DNA of 64,000 nt from Phalacrocorax aristotelis (lineage: Eukaryota > Chordata > Aves > Suliformes > Phalacrocoracidae). Location: contig NC_134277.1 of assembly GCF_949628215.1 (NCBI RefSeq), positions 58,352,918-58,416,917 on the forward strand, read 5' to 3'. Positions 1 to 12,999 of the stretch are shown one piece after another; position 1 is the stretch's first letter, and every line of letters starts with the position of its first letter. The translations under genes were made by a program, and so were the position numbers. The notes beneath the pieces were generated by a model, which searched no databases, was not told the DNA's origin, and saw only the letters and a list, made by a program, of their open reading frames with translations.

Positions 1-2479
1 CCCACAGAAAGTTGTTCATTTTAGCACATTTGAGTCAGTGTTGAATCAGCTTGGTACAGTTTTTGGCGAACACTGGTGAAATGGGAGGAAAGGAAAGGAG
101 TATTCTGCATATTGTGGGGGAGGAGGCATGAATAGGATCTTCTCCACTAGCATACGGTTAGATGTTGAATTCTCTAAAGGCATAATATATAACTTCATCT
201 TGAGAGTGTCTTCTCTGTCAACTCTAGATCTTGAATGTCCTGTAGTGAAATGGGTTTTATTTTATCTTACAATTTCTGGAGCAACAGTCCATAAGAAGCA
301 GATATATTTAATCAAATGAGTTTGCAATAGCTTCCATTCCTTTCTGTCACTGGTTTTCTGACAGAAGTTTTTTCTACCCAGTTAACATATGTAGTCTGTC
401 CTTTGGTCTTGAGACTATCTTCGGAGACTTATGAAACCTAGCAATGCAATCCTTTTTAATGATTTCCCTGTGATTTCAGACCTATCCTGACAGTATGTCA
501 CATCTCTCTTGGAGCCACTTTGTGTTATAATGAAAAGTTTGGCTTGTGAGATCAGAAATACCAAGTCCTGTGTCTATTCACAGATCTAGAATGTCATGCT
601 TGGACCATGGCATCCCTGGACTGGCATGTCCATGTGCTTTATCTCTTCTAGGTAGGCACGTCCTCCTCAAAGGTGCCTGCGTCTCTTTCAGTTGTCTAGA
701 GTAACAGAAGTCCAAGGTGGACTGTCACATAAAATGGTTGTTTGCTTTTATCAGCAATTTAAAGGCAAAATAGCTGAGTTAATCTTTCCTGTAAAGGCTC
801 TACTTCAGCCATCCAAAGACAGAGATAAGACTTTGTCTGCTAAGCAAGAGGAACGCTGAGTAAGAAATCAGTGTGCCAAAATAAATGTACTGTAAATTCA
901 GCTGTATAAATTCAAACTGGATATTTAGATTGGGGGGTAAAACTTGCAGTGATATGACTGTTCTTCTTTTGGAGCTTAAGGTTTTTTTTAGTTTTTTGAT
1001 TCAATCTGTTGTCCAGTGTAATTATTTAAAAAAGAAAAAGCTGATAGAGATGTTGCTCAAAGCTTTCTTAAAACTTGTTGGTTATGCTTTCTGTATTAAC
1101 AGCTAGGGCAAAGGTTGGAGTGCTCTGCTACAGAACTAATGATACATCTCTCTGTCCAAGTATTAGTATATTTTTTCGATTATTTTTCCAGTGGACATAA
1201 TTGTTCTAGCCTTCACAGATCAGCAGTAAGCTTTAGTTTATTTCAAGCATATTTCTTCCAAATATAATTCCATTTCTTAAGGCTAGACTGAGGAATTGAT
1301 AATTTTCCGAACTTCTCTACCTCTGCTGTGTGAATCTGTTAACTTAAACTTATTTCAGACTAGAAGCCATCATGGAAAGCTTCCCAGGAATTTGAGACAC
1401 ATACATTGGTCTTCTACTGTTGATACAGAGAATTTCCAAGACTGGTCTTAACCTACTTCACTAACCAAACCACCCATTTCTCTGTGCCCTAGTTGCCTGA
1501 GTCACAAGATATTGTCAGTTACATGCTTCTCTCCTGCTTCAGCAGAAAATTTATGTGGCCTAGAAAAATAAGTAAACAAATATGAAGTGGAGAAAGGAAT
1601 TAGTCATAGGAGTCTAATGCTTATCCTTTGGAAAAGCAGGGAGCCAAGTTATCCCTGACTTTGCTTAAAGAATTAGATCATACATCTCCTACACAGAAAG
1701 CAATTCAGAATTAAAGCTGTCTCAACAGACTTGACTCTGATCCTCTACAAGGATCCTCATTCTACTCTCACTTAAATAAGTCAACTCAGTCTTATTCTGG
1801 ATGTACCTGAAGTGCTAATGATCTTGAGACGGTCAATATACTTCTCTTACTTGGCAATAATGTAAATAATTACATAGTGAATGCAGTACGTTGCAAAACC
1901 ACCTCCTCTGTATGCAGATGCCAGCAGCACTTAAGATAATCCAGTTGTTTTTTCCACTTCTACATAAGGAATGAATAGTAGAGGGAAGGCTGCCTTATAT
2001 TTTGCTGATGAGGAGTAGTTTGATTAGAATGATTGTCCCCCTCACTGCAGGGTAAAGTATGTTCCCCAGTATGACTGAACAATCCCATAGGTTTTTTCTG
2101 GTTATTTTTTCTCCTGTTGTTAGCTACCATCACATTGGAGCTTTTAATGAGGTGGTAAATTCCAGATGCTAGAGCCTGAATGTTTCTATCCTCTCCTTTA
2201 CAGGCTCCATGGCATGTTTATAAAGCAGCACAAATGTTTTTGAGTACGAGTGGTAAGCATATGTCCACAGCAATAGAAATAGTGTGTCTGATGTCACTGG
2301 GTCAGTGAAGTAGTCACACACAGGGAGAGGGTTGGCTGACTTGGAGAAAAGAGCTTTGATGCTATTGAGTATTCAGTTAACATTATTTCAGCTCATCCTG
2401 TTGGATTATCGTGTGTTGAATTTTTTAATAATGTGATATTCTAAGAGAAGTAGTGAGGAAAAGAAAGTACCTTTGATTA

Positions 2480-3830
2480 GAGAATCAGAGAATAACTCAC
2501 GTGGGAAGGGTTCTCAGGAGACCTCCAGTGCAACCCCTTGCTCAGGGCAGGGTCAGCCATGAGGTCAGGCCAGGTTGCTCAGGGCTTTAACCAGTTAGGT
2601 CTTGGGAAAACTCCAAGGACGAAGATGGCACAACCTATCCAGGCAACATGCTCTGCTACCTGCCTGCCTCTCCTCATGGTGGGCAAGCTTTTTTTTCACA
2701 CACCAAGTCAGAACCTCTTTTTCTTTTAGTTTACATCCATTGTCTGTCTTCCCACCCTGCACCACTGGGAAGGTCCTGGCTCCATCTTCTTAGTAACCTT
2801 CTCCTGGGTACTGGCAGGCTCTGTTCTTAGGTCTGAAGCCATTTCTTCCCTAGGCTGAACAAGCCCAAGTCCCTCAGCCTCTCCTCATAGGGCAAGTGCC
2901 CCAGCCCCTGTCTGTCTTGGTGGCCCTTTGCTGAACTTGCTCGAGTTTATCAATTTCATTCTTTTTACTGGGGATGCCAAAGCAAATGTAGTGTTTTAGG
3001 TGTGGTTGAACAAGTGCTCAGTGAAAGGTGGCAGTTACTTCCCTTGATCCACTGGCTAGGCTTCTGTTGACACAGTCCAGGATACTTTTAGCCTTTTATT
3101 ACTGTCATGACACACTGCTGGCTGATGCTCAGCTTGCTGTCTACCATGACTCCTAGGGCCTTTTCAGCAGACCTGCTCCACAGCCATCAAGATGTTCATC
3201 CTTCCCACAGGCAAGACTTTACATTTGGTTTTGCTCAGTATCATGAGGTTCCTGTCAGGCCATTCCTCCAACCAGTCTAGACCTTTGAGTGTATCCCTGC
3301 CCTGGGGCTCATTGACTGATCCCCAGCTTGGTGCCATCTCCAAACTTGGTAAGAGTACTCTTATCACCAATTCCAGCAACACACTTTTCAACAGGACAGA
3401 TCCAGGCTTCTCTGGTACTACCAGTGATTACTTCATACCCTCTAGAGAGGGTGTGACCCATTGACCACTGCCCTCTGAGCCCCACCATCCAACCAGGTTT
3501 TTTTTACCCATCTAGCTGTCTGCCTGTCCAGACCATAATATCTGAACTTGGGTACAAGAATATTGTGGAAGACAGCATGGAAAGTCTTGTGGAAGTTGAG
3601 GTAAATGACATCTGCTGTTCTCCAGCTTGTCCACAGATACCATCCACTGCCAGTGCGGTGGAAGAAGCTCTTCTTGCTGTACTTGGTGCCCCTTGCAAGG
3701 ATCAGTTGTAGGTGAGGTTTGGCTTTCACACCTACTTGTGTACGTGATGATTTCTAAAGTTCTCCTTGGTAGCCTGTACCTGCTTCCATCTCCTGAATAC
3801 TGACTTTTTGCACTGGAGCTCAGCCATGGG
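2480..3830 (-). mobile_element. CR1 LINE fragment, antisense to VOPP1
   Basis: The left edge (AGAATCAGAGAAT, then GTGGGAAGGGTTCTCAGGAGACCTCCAGTGCAACCCC in degraded form) is the reverse complement of a CR1 3' end. The rest matches typical CR1 text about scant titles such as the ligand-free 3' UTR and the end of ORF2. On the minus strand, about 3442-3729 translates to a recognisable reverse-transcriptase-like stretch: YLNFHKTFHAVFHNILV, then YGLDRQTARWV, then AQRAVVNG. This corresponds to the YLDFxKAFDxVxH core of CR1 polymerase. The element is 5' truncated and no longer intact. Confidence 0.85.
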
Positions 3831-6800
3831 TTCCATGTCTAAGTATGTTTTGACTGGTCACTGTTGTGCTACCAGGTGAAAGACCTCCAGAAAGAAATGT
3901 AGAAACTTTCTCTGCAAGAAAATGTTACCACTGCTGCTGGCACATATGTGAAGAAAAGAAGAAACATAGGGTGTGCCATCTTGTAACCTCTTCTAATTCT
4001 CGTTATCTGAAGCAGGACCTGAATTAATGTTAAAAGCCTGTGCAGATGGAAGTGCTGTATTTTTAGGCTAATATGTTTCTGCTGTATAAAATAGCTTACT
4101 GCATACATCAGGCAGCTGCACGTGTACACATCTATGTTGATTAAATCTGTTTAATTTTTCATTTAGAATTAGTATAAGAACATTAATGTAAACCTAAAAA
4201 AGCAATGTTTACGAATATTCTTCATGTTTAAAACATGTTTCCTGGGAACAGTCAATTCTTTTTCTTATTTTGGAGAAGAATGGTGATTGTATTCTGGTTG
4301 TGGTTTTTAATGTTTTTTTGAAATAAATTTCTTGTGCATTTCCACACACTTATCTTCCTTTGCAGATTTAAATTTTATAGTATTTATCACACAGTCATAT
4401 CCATCTCGGTTTTGAGTGTAAGCCCTTTATGTGCTTGGTGGTCACTCTATAATAATAACTTTGTGCATTACCAAGAACCTGCAAAATATTCCAGTTTAAC
4501 AATAAAAAAGCTATTTTGTCTTCTGCTATTTAGATAGCTTAGAGAGTACTTCTTCCATCAATGTGTGTACAAGAGGCTGGGAAAACCCCCCAGTCTAGAC
4601 GCAGGGCACGTTGCATGATGGGAGCGACTTTCTGTGCTCCACATCCTGTTATGTTTACTGCTTTTAATTAAGTTGGCTTTCTTGATGATACACTTAACTT
4701 TCCCATTGCAATTACAGCCACATGAAGTGTCAGCAGGTGTGTGCTTAGGGCAGTAATCTAGCTGTTGATTTATTCTTCCATTTGATTTGAAGCCAGCATG
4801 GTGGAGGGAGAGGGGAGGCAGCGTAATAGTTTTGCATGCTTCCAGGCACCTTGAATGGCTGGCACTGTACAGAAATGGAGGCCTGGACTCAGGCCAGGGC
4901 CACCAATTTAGCGGTGAGCAGCCACAGGAAGGGCCTGTTTGCATATGTAGTTCAATGCAAGTACGTAAGTGCACAGTTTGTATCGTGAAGGAAGACAGTG
5001 GTAATTATCAGACCATCTGTGTGTAAAGTCTACAAAAACCCACCACTATTGCTCAGTCCTGTGTGGCCTTAAACAATAAAGCTACAAAACATCACAACTA
5101 GCTTCAGTAGTCTGTGCCCTTAAGGTGGTATATTCCTTGCTTCAACTAAGGGACTAGATTTCCTTAATGTTGATGGATCTGTTGAGGTTGTAGTCTCGAC
5201 TGCTGTAATCACCCAGTCACTTGATGCCTTGCCAAGCACTTGAATTTGCTTTGATGGATCGTTTGTCCGATGTACAACCTAGGGAGAATTAGGTTACCAA
5301 ATTAACAACCAACTGAACTTGCTAGGAATGAGTTTTGAGGAGGGGAGAGGGATTTAATATCTGTGCCATCACAGGCAATAAGCGACTGACCTAATTTGAG
5401 ATTGAAGCTCTGAAAGACTTTGGAGTTGGAGGCTGACCAGGTGTAGGCAGCCTATTCTGAGGAAGGAGGAAAGGGGCTCAGTCTCTCTCTGCTCTGGCTG
5501 AGGTGGAGGAGGGAACCCAATCCCACCCCCCTCTCATTTCCAGAGGATACAGTAACCACAGTTGTAGCTTATCATGAGTTCTTCCTGTTGGGGCTGTTTG
5601 ACTTGAAATATTCATCAGCGCATTAACTCTCTGTGTCCTAGGCAAGAACCTTAATGTGAGGCTGAGAAGCAATTTCTTCTGGCTTCCTGTCAGTGTGACA
5701 GGAAGGCTTGCACCTGGCTTAAGCTCCAATGGACAGCACCAAGGAGCACTTGACCCCAAAGTCATCTTGAAGCTTCTAGTCCTTTCTACATAGGGAGACC
5801 CTATAAAAGACTTTGTGGCACCTAATTGTTGGCCCTTAGTACCTATGACCACCTCTGTGTATGATCCTGCACTCGCTTGGTGAAGAAAAAAGATTTGCTA
5901 TGCATTAGTATGTTAAATTCAGGCAGATAGAAAATTCATGGACACCCATCGCCCCCTGCCAGCAGATTGCTTATAATCTCCTAAAGCAGCCATTAGATGC
6001 AGTAGGGCTGCTTGCCCACTGGAAGCAGCTTGAGATATGAAGAGCTAATTGTGTGTTTAATAAGGGACCTGATGATTAACTAGAAGCCCTCATTCCTGTT
6101 GGTATGAGAAATTTACAATTCTACCTCTAGAAAATTAAAACTCGTCATACAGTTTATCTACGGGTTACTTTTGCCAGAGCCTTAAGCTATGCTACTTCTC
6201 TGCTTTGTTCTGTGAAAGAAAGGCCTGCAGCCTATGTTGGAAAACGGCTGTGTAAAGTGCCGTATACTGCCACTGGACAAAACCCAAACCACAGCAATGC
6301 TTGCTAGGTGCTGCCACAAGAGGAGCAGAGAAAATTTCTAGATGGATATGTGCTGGCCAGAAACTTACTGCCTTCACAGATAACAAGGAGAGTCTCTCTG
6401 TTGGTGGCTTTCCTCTTGGGGCCTGAGCAGAGAGGGCTGGGGTTATGGTGAGCTGTTGGGTAGCAGAAGAAGGTTTGATAGGAGCAGCTGAGCAAATACT
6501 TCTCATCCCATCAGAAGTGAGGGAGGATTTACCATATTCTGCTGAGTTCTTGTTAATAGGCTCCTCACCTAAAGAGTAATTGAGAAATAATCCCTTTTTC
6601 AGCTGTTGCCTGCTCTTGTTTTTCATGTCTGTGTGAAGGACGGGAACCAAGTATCTTGTCTCGCTGTAGGAGATTTTAATTGTGTCAAAGATGACAGGAA
6701 TCTAATCTGAGCAAATATTGTTTCTGTCTCTGTTGTTTCTACTCTGTGGAAGAAAATTACCTGACAGCTCCTTCCCTCCTTTTTGCCTTACGTTTCCTTC

Positions 6801-9800
6801 TGTAGTTAAGGGCTGAGTGATTTTGGGTAACTCTATCTCTAGTGCTCTTCTGGGTACCAGCGGCAGTGTTTTACTCTCAAGTACAGATGTTCCACCGAGG
6901 TTGTGGCTGTGTTCATCTATGAAGCAGTTATATTTGTTATATAGTTATATATTCACCAAAATCAGACCTACATTTTACAAGGCACTGTTTTTGCATACGT
7001 TAAGGGATCACCTTTGCTGTGTGTAAGAGAGGAAGATAAATGCTTTTGGGTGCTGAGAACCTGTGACTGCAGGTAACTGTGGTGGAGCTGTGTCCCTCTT
7101 GAAAATTAGGCCATGTATGCAGACATGCCAGGGAGGCGCAACCAGTTCTAAGACCAAGGCTGGAAGGCTGATGTTACCTATCACTGTGTTCCACCAGCCA
7201 AAGACCTTTCCTGCGTATTACTGCTTGTCAAGTATTTAAGTGAATGTCAGTAGAGGGATGTGGCCTTTGTGTTGCAGTGTCTTTCTGGAGAGAGGTTAAA
7301 CCACTTTGGGACACAAAAATAGTTACTTAGGTGGGACTCCTGAGTGTAGAGTGGGACACTGTGTTTCAATTTCCATATTCAGTGGGCTGCTGCAGCAAAA
7401 GGATTCCTTGGCATAAGCTCTCCATCATGCTTGTAGCGTTAAGCTCCTCCACCTGTCTGGTGGTCTTCCCCATGTATGCAGTCAATAACCTGGGTCTTTC
7501 CTTAAATAGCAGTATACGCAATGAATTTGCCTTGAAAACTGCCTTTTTACTGAAAGATGGAAATGCACATACAGAATGGTCTGAAATAAATTAATCAACA
7601 GTGAGATAGAGGGAGTTCTTTTTCTACCAAGTTTTTTTCAGTTACTTGGTACATTTTCTATTGATCCTCTCCCTCATTCCTCAGTCTTCAGGTCTGAGTC
7701 TTACAGCAGTGTAGTCTGTGGAACTCAGTGACATTACTCCTCAGTCATGGCACAGCTAAGACTCTGAGCTTCATCAGAATTGCTTCTGCTGTTCACATTG
7801 TGGTGGTTGCCTGCTTTGTTTTTCTTTTTGTTTCATGGCTCATTTGATTTTTTTTCTGTTCAGCATCACTGTATCCTGGCAGCTGAGTTTCAAGCAGGTT
7901 AAATATTTTTGTCTTTTTCTTTTCCTTTTTTAACTTCTTTGTCCTAGAACAAGTAAATACATATGCACACTTCAGCTGTCTGCCTTCATCTGTTCAATGG
8001 CAGCAGACCTGACCCTTCTGGCTTTGAGGGCTCAGTATTGAGTATGCCTGGAGGTGACCCAGTCTTCAGCAGTTCTTCCCTTCCAGTTCTTGTAAGCACT
8101 TGTGCTTCTCCCTCTGGTCTTTTGCCTGTGCTGGTATTAGGACCACAGCTGAGACTTCCTTAGCTTCATCTGATGCTACTACCCATCCCCCCAAAATCTT
8201 TCTTTTCTGTTCTTAGTTTTGGTCTGTTGCTACACCCTCCTTTGCTGAACTTCCTGGCTCCCTTTTGTTCCCCTCCATTTAAAAAACTACCAGTGCTTCT
8301 TATGTTCCAGTTAATTCCAGTTTGCTTCATAGACCTTACATACATACAGCAATCATTTAATCTCTCACTGGCATGCAGCCTTGTTTTGAATTAGTCATGC
8401 TTGTCTACAGGACACTGGTTAGAAATCATGCAGTTTACTGTAGCTGGTTGATGAGGGGGTTTCATTGTTTTCTTTAACCCTCCCATCTGCTGTCCCTCTG
8501 TCTGTAGTAAGGTTTCTGTGACAACATATGGATTAATGATTTACGTTTTGTTGTACTTTTCCAAAATATGTTACTAATCAAACATCTTAAATGTTAAATC
8601 AGGTTTGGGCACGTATGATGCAGTCTAGAGAGGAAACCTAAGAGCACTAGAGCCTGCATTTCAAAGGGATGGTGTTGATGGGGAATACCCACATTGGGTG
8701 AGGACAGGGAATGTTGTCAGACCACTGTGGCTCTATAGTCTGCTGAAGACTGTAATCCTTGCTTTACCTCTTTAATTTCTCCAGTTTTCAGCAAGTGCCA
8801 ATCAGGGAATTATTTTTAGATGCAGTTCTTTCCTGCAGCAGCTCTGCTAAGAAGGGACTTGTTTAGCAGTGCAGATGTGGTATAAATGGAAAAGAGCTTC
8901 TGGACCGTTTCATTGAGAAGTTATTGTCTACAGAACACATGCAAGTACAAGGTTTGCTTGTGGTGTTTGGGTCATACCATATACCCTCATGTGAAACTTT
9001 GTGCTTTGCTTGTCCATTAAGGAATGAAGTTCAGCATTGTGATTTAACTGCAAACCCATACAAAAAGCTTGTCTCTGTGATCTGACACGCAGTGTAACTT
9101 TAATCTCTGATACAGCAGTTCCCTGGTGTGTTAGCAGTACAAGTCATTGGACATGCCAATGCATTAATTTCATTCTACTGAATTATGAATGAAAAGGTGT
9201 ACCTTCTAAATCATAAATCACATTGCAGACAGTTTTCAAAAGAGAGACTGTATGCTTGGTGAGGTTGCAGATTAGCAAAGTAACTAATGGATCATGTCTT
9301 ATCCTACGTAATGGGTTAAATTTTGATCTATGAAACAAGCATTGCCCTAGGGAAATGCAGTTCTTGGGATCATTTTTGATGTATGAAAGAGGGAAATTGG
9401 CTTTAGAAATGTCTTCCGTAGGACATGGGCTCATCCAGTTCAGATCGATAGTAATGCCAGTTGAAGAACAAGCTTTGGGCACAAGCCCTTCGCCATTAAG
9501 CAGAGCCAAAGCAGAAGTGTAATTTAAAGGGTATGCATATCAATTCAATAAATACACGTGTGTGTGCTGAATTGTTTTTTCTGAACCAGGGTCTTAATTC
9601 TGCTGGGATTTGCTGTCAGGCAATAAGAGTGCATCAAACACTGATTATACTTAAGCTTGTATGTTACTCCATTAATAAGCTCATTTTATTGTCACCTTTT
9701 GCCTGCTAATAAATATGGCTTTTGTAAGTAAGTTAATTTTCTTGTAATTGGGATCGATGCTGGCAGAAGTTGTGTTGTTTTTTCATAGCGTATTGAATCA

Positions 9801-12649
9801 GCATAGCTTCTGTCATACCCTGACAGCAGTATCAGCAAACGGGCTGTTTGTTCCTCCAGTCTTTTTTGGTGCTGCTGGGGAATACAAACAGCAGGTTGTT
9901 ATCATGGTATCATCCTTGATTCCAGGCTCCTACATAGGCACCTGTGTCCATATTTGCAGGCATGCAAAATCAAGAGCCTGTTTGGTTTTATGGGTCAAAA
10001 AGTGAAAGGATTACTAGTGTCAGATCTCAAATTTCTCTCCAAGTCATGGTTCTGATTTAGCTTCACAGATCTACCTAGCAAATGTAGTGCTTAGCCTTGG
10101 ATGAGTTGCCTCGGAAAGCTTACTGGCTGTTGTAAAATGGAGCTTCTCTAAACAGAGTCGTAGTGAGAGACTCCTCCAGCATCATTGTTTTCAGCCATTT
10201 GAAAGTGCAATCACCCGTGTAGACTTCTCTTTGATGGCCTGTTTGTTTGCCATTCAGTGGTCTCAGGAGCTTCATAAACATTCAGCAATTGAGCTTTACT
10301 GTCTTCCAGCTGGTACTTTAATCCTGCTTTGCAGGAAGAAAAGCTAAGCCACTGAGACTTAAAAAATGGTGCTGACTTGTAGCCTAGACAATTTGGAGAT
10401 CAAAAATAAAAAGTAAATTCAGGTATTATGCTCACTGTACAGATCCTGTTTTAATTTTGGTGTTTTGAACCACCATAATTATATGTTTTAAAGTAGCCTT
10501 TTCCCATCTCTTCTGGCTCTGGAGAAAACAGATGCAAAGCAAGCAAGACAAGGGTGGGCACAAGGGAGGTGTACGTGCAGCCTCCCTGGGTTCTTACTTT
10601 TAGCTTAACTTTTAATACAAGTTCAGGTCTTGGGGCTTGGTCTGGGGAAATGGCTTTGGGACCAGATGCCTGGCACATCCTCTCCCCATCCCACTTGTGG
10701 TCAGGTGTAGGTGTCTGGGCTGACAGAGCCAGTGTGTGGAGGCAGAGATAGACTGCTCACATTCCTAAAACCCTTCTATAATTTGGCCTTACTTGCCTCA
10801 AGAAAGGCTACAAGAGGGCAGTCCCCCAGTGAGGTTGGAAACTCATTCCCTTTCTTTCATGGATGTGAGTGTGGCTCTCTTAAAATGTGGAGGAGCAGGA
10901 ATGGGTGGGAAACTTTTTTATTGGCTAGCAGAGGTTGCCCACAAAGGAAGAGATCGACATTCAGTTGCCACCTCCACCTTCTTCTTTCTAGGTTTACAGG
11001 CTCTGTTTCCTGGCCCTGGTTCTGCTTTTCTGGCCCAACAAGCCTTAAAAGGACTTTGCTGTGCAGCGTCAGCAAAAAGAGCAAGTGCCCATCAACATGG
11101 ATGAGGTGCTCCAACCATGAGTGTGTTAAACAGCAAAAGGGGTACCATGATTGCTGTTTTAACAGAAGGCAGCAGCTGCCACCCCCTTTCATAAGGGACC
11201 TGATCCTGTCCATGCATTTAACATATGGATTGAAACCTTCTGTTGGGTTGATCCACTTGGGGAGCATAGAGGGATGCTTAATTTTTTGGTCCTGATGGGA
11301 CTGAAGTTAATGCTGACTTGCTAAGTCTTGTTAGTAGTTTTGTGAGATCAGGTAGCTTTGAGTATGCACAGTTACTAGGGTCTGGCAAGCTTTAAAGAAG
11401 AAAAGTTGGAGATTAGGACACTTTCAGGTTCAGGGATGGCAAAGTGGATGTTTTGGCATGAGCAACTTCCTCTGCTTGAGTCTCAGTCTGGCTGCCTGAG
11501 TGTATTAACGGACCTTGCTGTGCTGATCATGTCAGATCCTCTGGCTTACTTAAATAAATCCTGCGTACTTGTCATCAGAAGAGCGTGTAACTGTTTTCAC
11601 TTGCAAAACAACTGATTATGTATCCATAGAGCATCCTCCTCTGGCCCCAATTAGAGGTTGAAACCTATGTGACTTGACGTATTTTGTGAGTGAAGGCTTG
11701 TTAATTGAGCGTGTAAATGTGTAATTGACTGTACAATTATCCAATTGATTTTGGTTTTTGTAGCTTTGCCTGCAAATATGGGAGCACAGTCATGCAGTTG
11801 GGCAAATTTTCCAAAACCAGATGCTTAATTAAATCTGTGCATTGAGCATACAGTTGTGAAAACCCCTTAAAAACATGATACGGTTCTGGTAACTGCCTCT
11901 TTTCCTTTGCTATGTGGATATGCTAATCTGAATGTTTTCATCTGAGTCTGTCATATACCATAGTTTCTGTGTTACCTCTGTCCTTTTTCCTACTAAATAA
12001 GTTTCTTTGGTGTGGGAAATGGCAGCTACCATAGAAATTGTTCAGAGGTAGCTGTTAATGTATGTCCTACCTTTTAGTGAAGTGGTACCTTGTGCTTACA
12101 GTGTTTGGTGCTATAATGCCTTTAAAATGGTTCTATTCCATATGAAATATTGATTTTTAAATGCGGAGGTTTAGAGGAAAGCCTACTTAAATAATGGTAG
12201 TTGTTGGCAGTTGTAGTCCAGTGCAACTTCTGAGAAGCAAAAACTTCCATTAAATTTGCAAATAACTGTGTGCTTGAAGTTTTGTCTGCACCTGGTAGTT
12301 TCTCTGGAAGCTGCTGATTTGCAAAGAATGAGTGATCTGGCAGTCTTGACCTTGCAATTCTTTTTTGGTGCAGTGAATAAAACCCCAAATGGCTCATGTC
12401 TGAGGTCTGCAGTGTTCATTTTTCTGTGAAAGAGAACACAGTAATACTGCTTTTCTTTATAATGTGCCCTTTTATATAGACTTACTACGTTCAGTCTTTC
12501 TGAGGTAGCTTTAAAAGAAGCATATAGGAAGGTAGTCTTGGTAACATGCAAAAAGTTCCTGAATAGTGATAGAGCTGTGCCATGGATGTGTACATGTGAT
12601 TGACAACTCTATCTGGCCAAGGGTAGTCTGTTCTTACTCACAGACCCAC

Positions 12650-12792
12650 CGAATGGTTTGGGTTGGAAAGGTCCTTTGAAGATCATCTAGCCCAACCTGC
12701 ATGCCAAAGGCAGGGATGGACATCTTTCACAAGATCAGGTTGCTCAAAGCCTCGTCCAATCTGACCTTGAACACTTCCAGGAGGCTTTGCCT
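12650..12792 (-). mobile_element. Short CR1 3'-end fragment, antisense
   Basis: The segment contains GAATGGTTTGGGTTGGAAAGG, then AGATCATCTAGCCCAACC and a later CTTGAACACTTCCAGGA. These are the hallmark reverse-complement motifs of CR1 3' regions. It ends about 130 bases before the VOPP1 exon at 12922. The right edge is approximate. Confidence 0.88.
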
Positions 12793-12921
12793 CCCAGGCT
12801 CACGGCAATGTCACAAATAACACCTCAGGCAGGGGCACGAACGGTGTCAGAGTTGGGGATGCCATTTTAATCTGAGAGACAACCGCTCCCCTAATGCCCT
12901 TTTCTCTTTATTTCTCTGCAG

Positions 12922-12999
12922 ATGTCGCTCCTATGAGGATTGCTGTGGTTCAAGATGCTGTGTAAGAGCTCTCTCTATCCAGCGACTATGGTATTTTTG
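12922..12999 (+). CDS. VOPP1: VOPP1 coding exon (Cys-rich lumenal segment)
   Basis: This 78-nt exon is preceded by a pyrimidine tract and CAG and followed by GTAAGT. It enters with the third base of an Ile codon and leaves after two bases of a Trp codon. It encodes CRSYEDCCGSRCC followed by VRALSIQRLWYF, nearly identical to mammalian VOPP1. Six cysteines crowd into the first thirteen residues, which suggests a disulfide-rich lumenal knot just before the membrane span. Confidence 0.96.

Larger units (their letters stand above)
1..12921. other. VOPP1 intron (upstream part), no exon found
   Basis: This stretch precedes the first recognisable VOPP1 exon. I looked for the preceding mammalian-type exon (lumenal CWYFEGLYPTYY region) and did not find it, so the region is read as the 3' part of a long intron. 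It holds two antisense CR1 LINE fragments (about 2480-3830 and 12650-12792). Some AT-rich blocks, such as 9560-9740 and 11690-11880, look like unique noncoding sequence. The small open frames here have no recognisable products. Confidence 0.8.

Noticed and set aside
10711..11295. 194-codon plus-strand frame in the VOPP1 intron
   Set aside because: Overlapping frames of similar length exist on both strands, there is no domain or motif, and the composition looks random.
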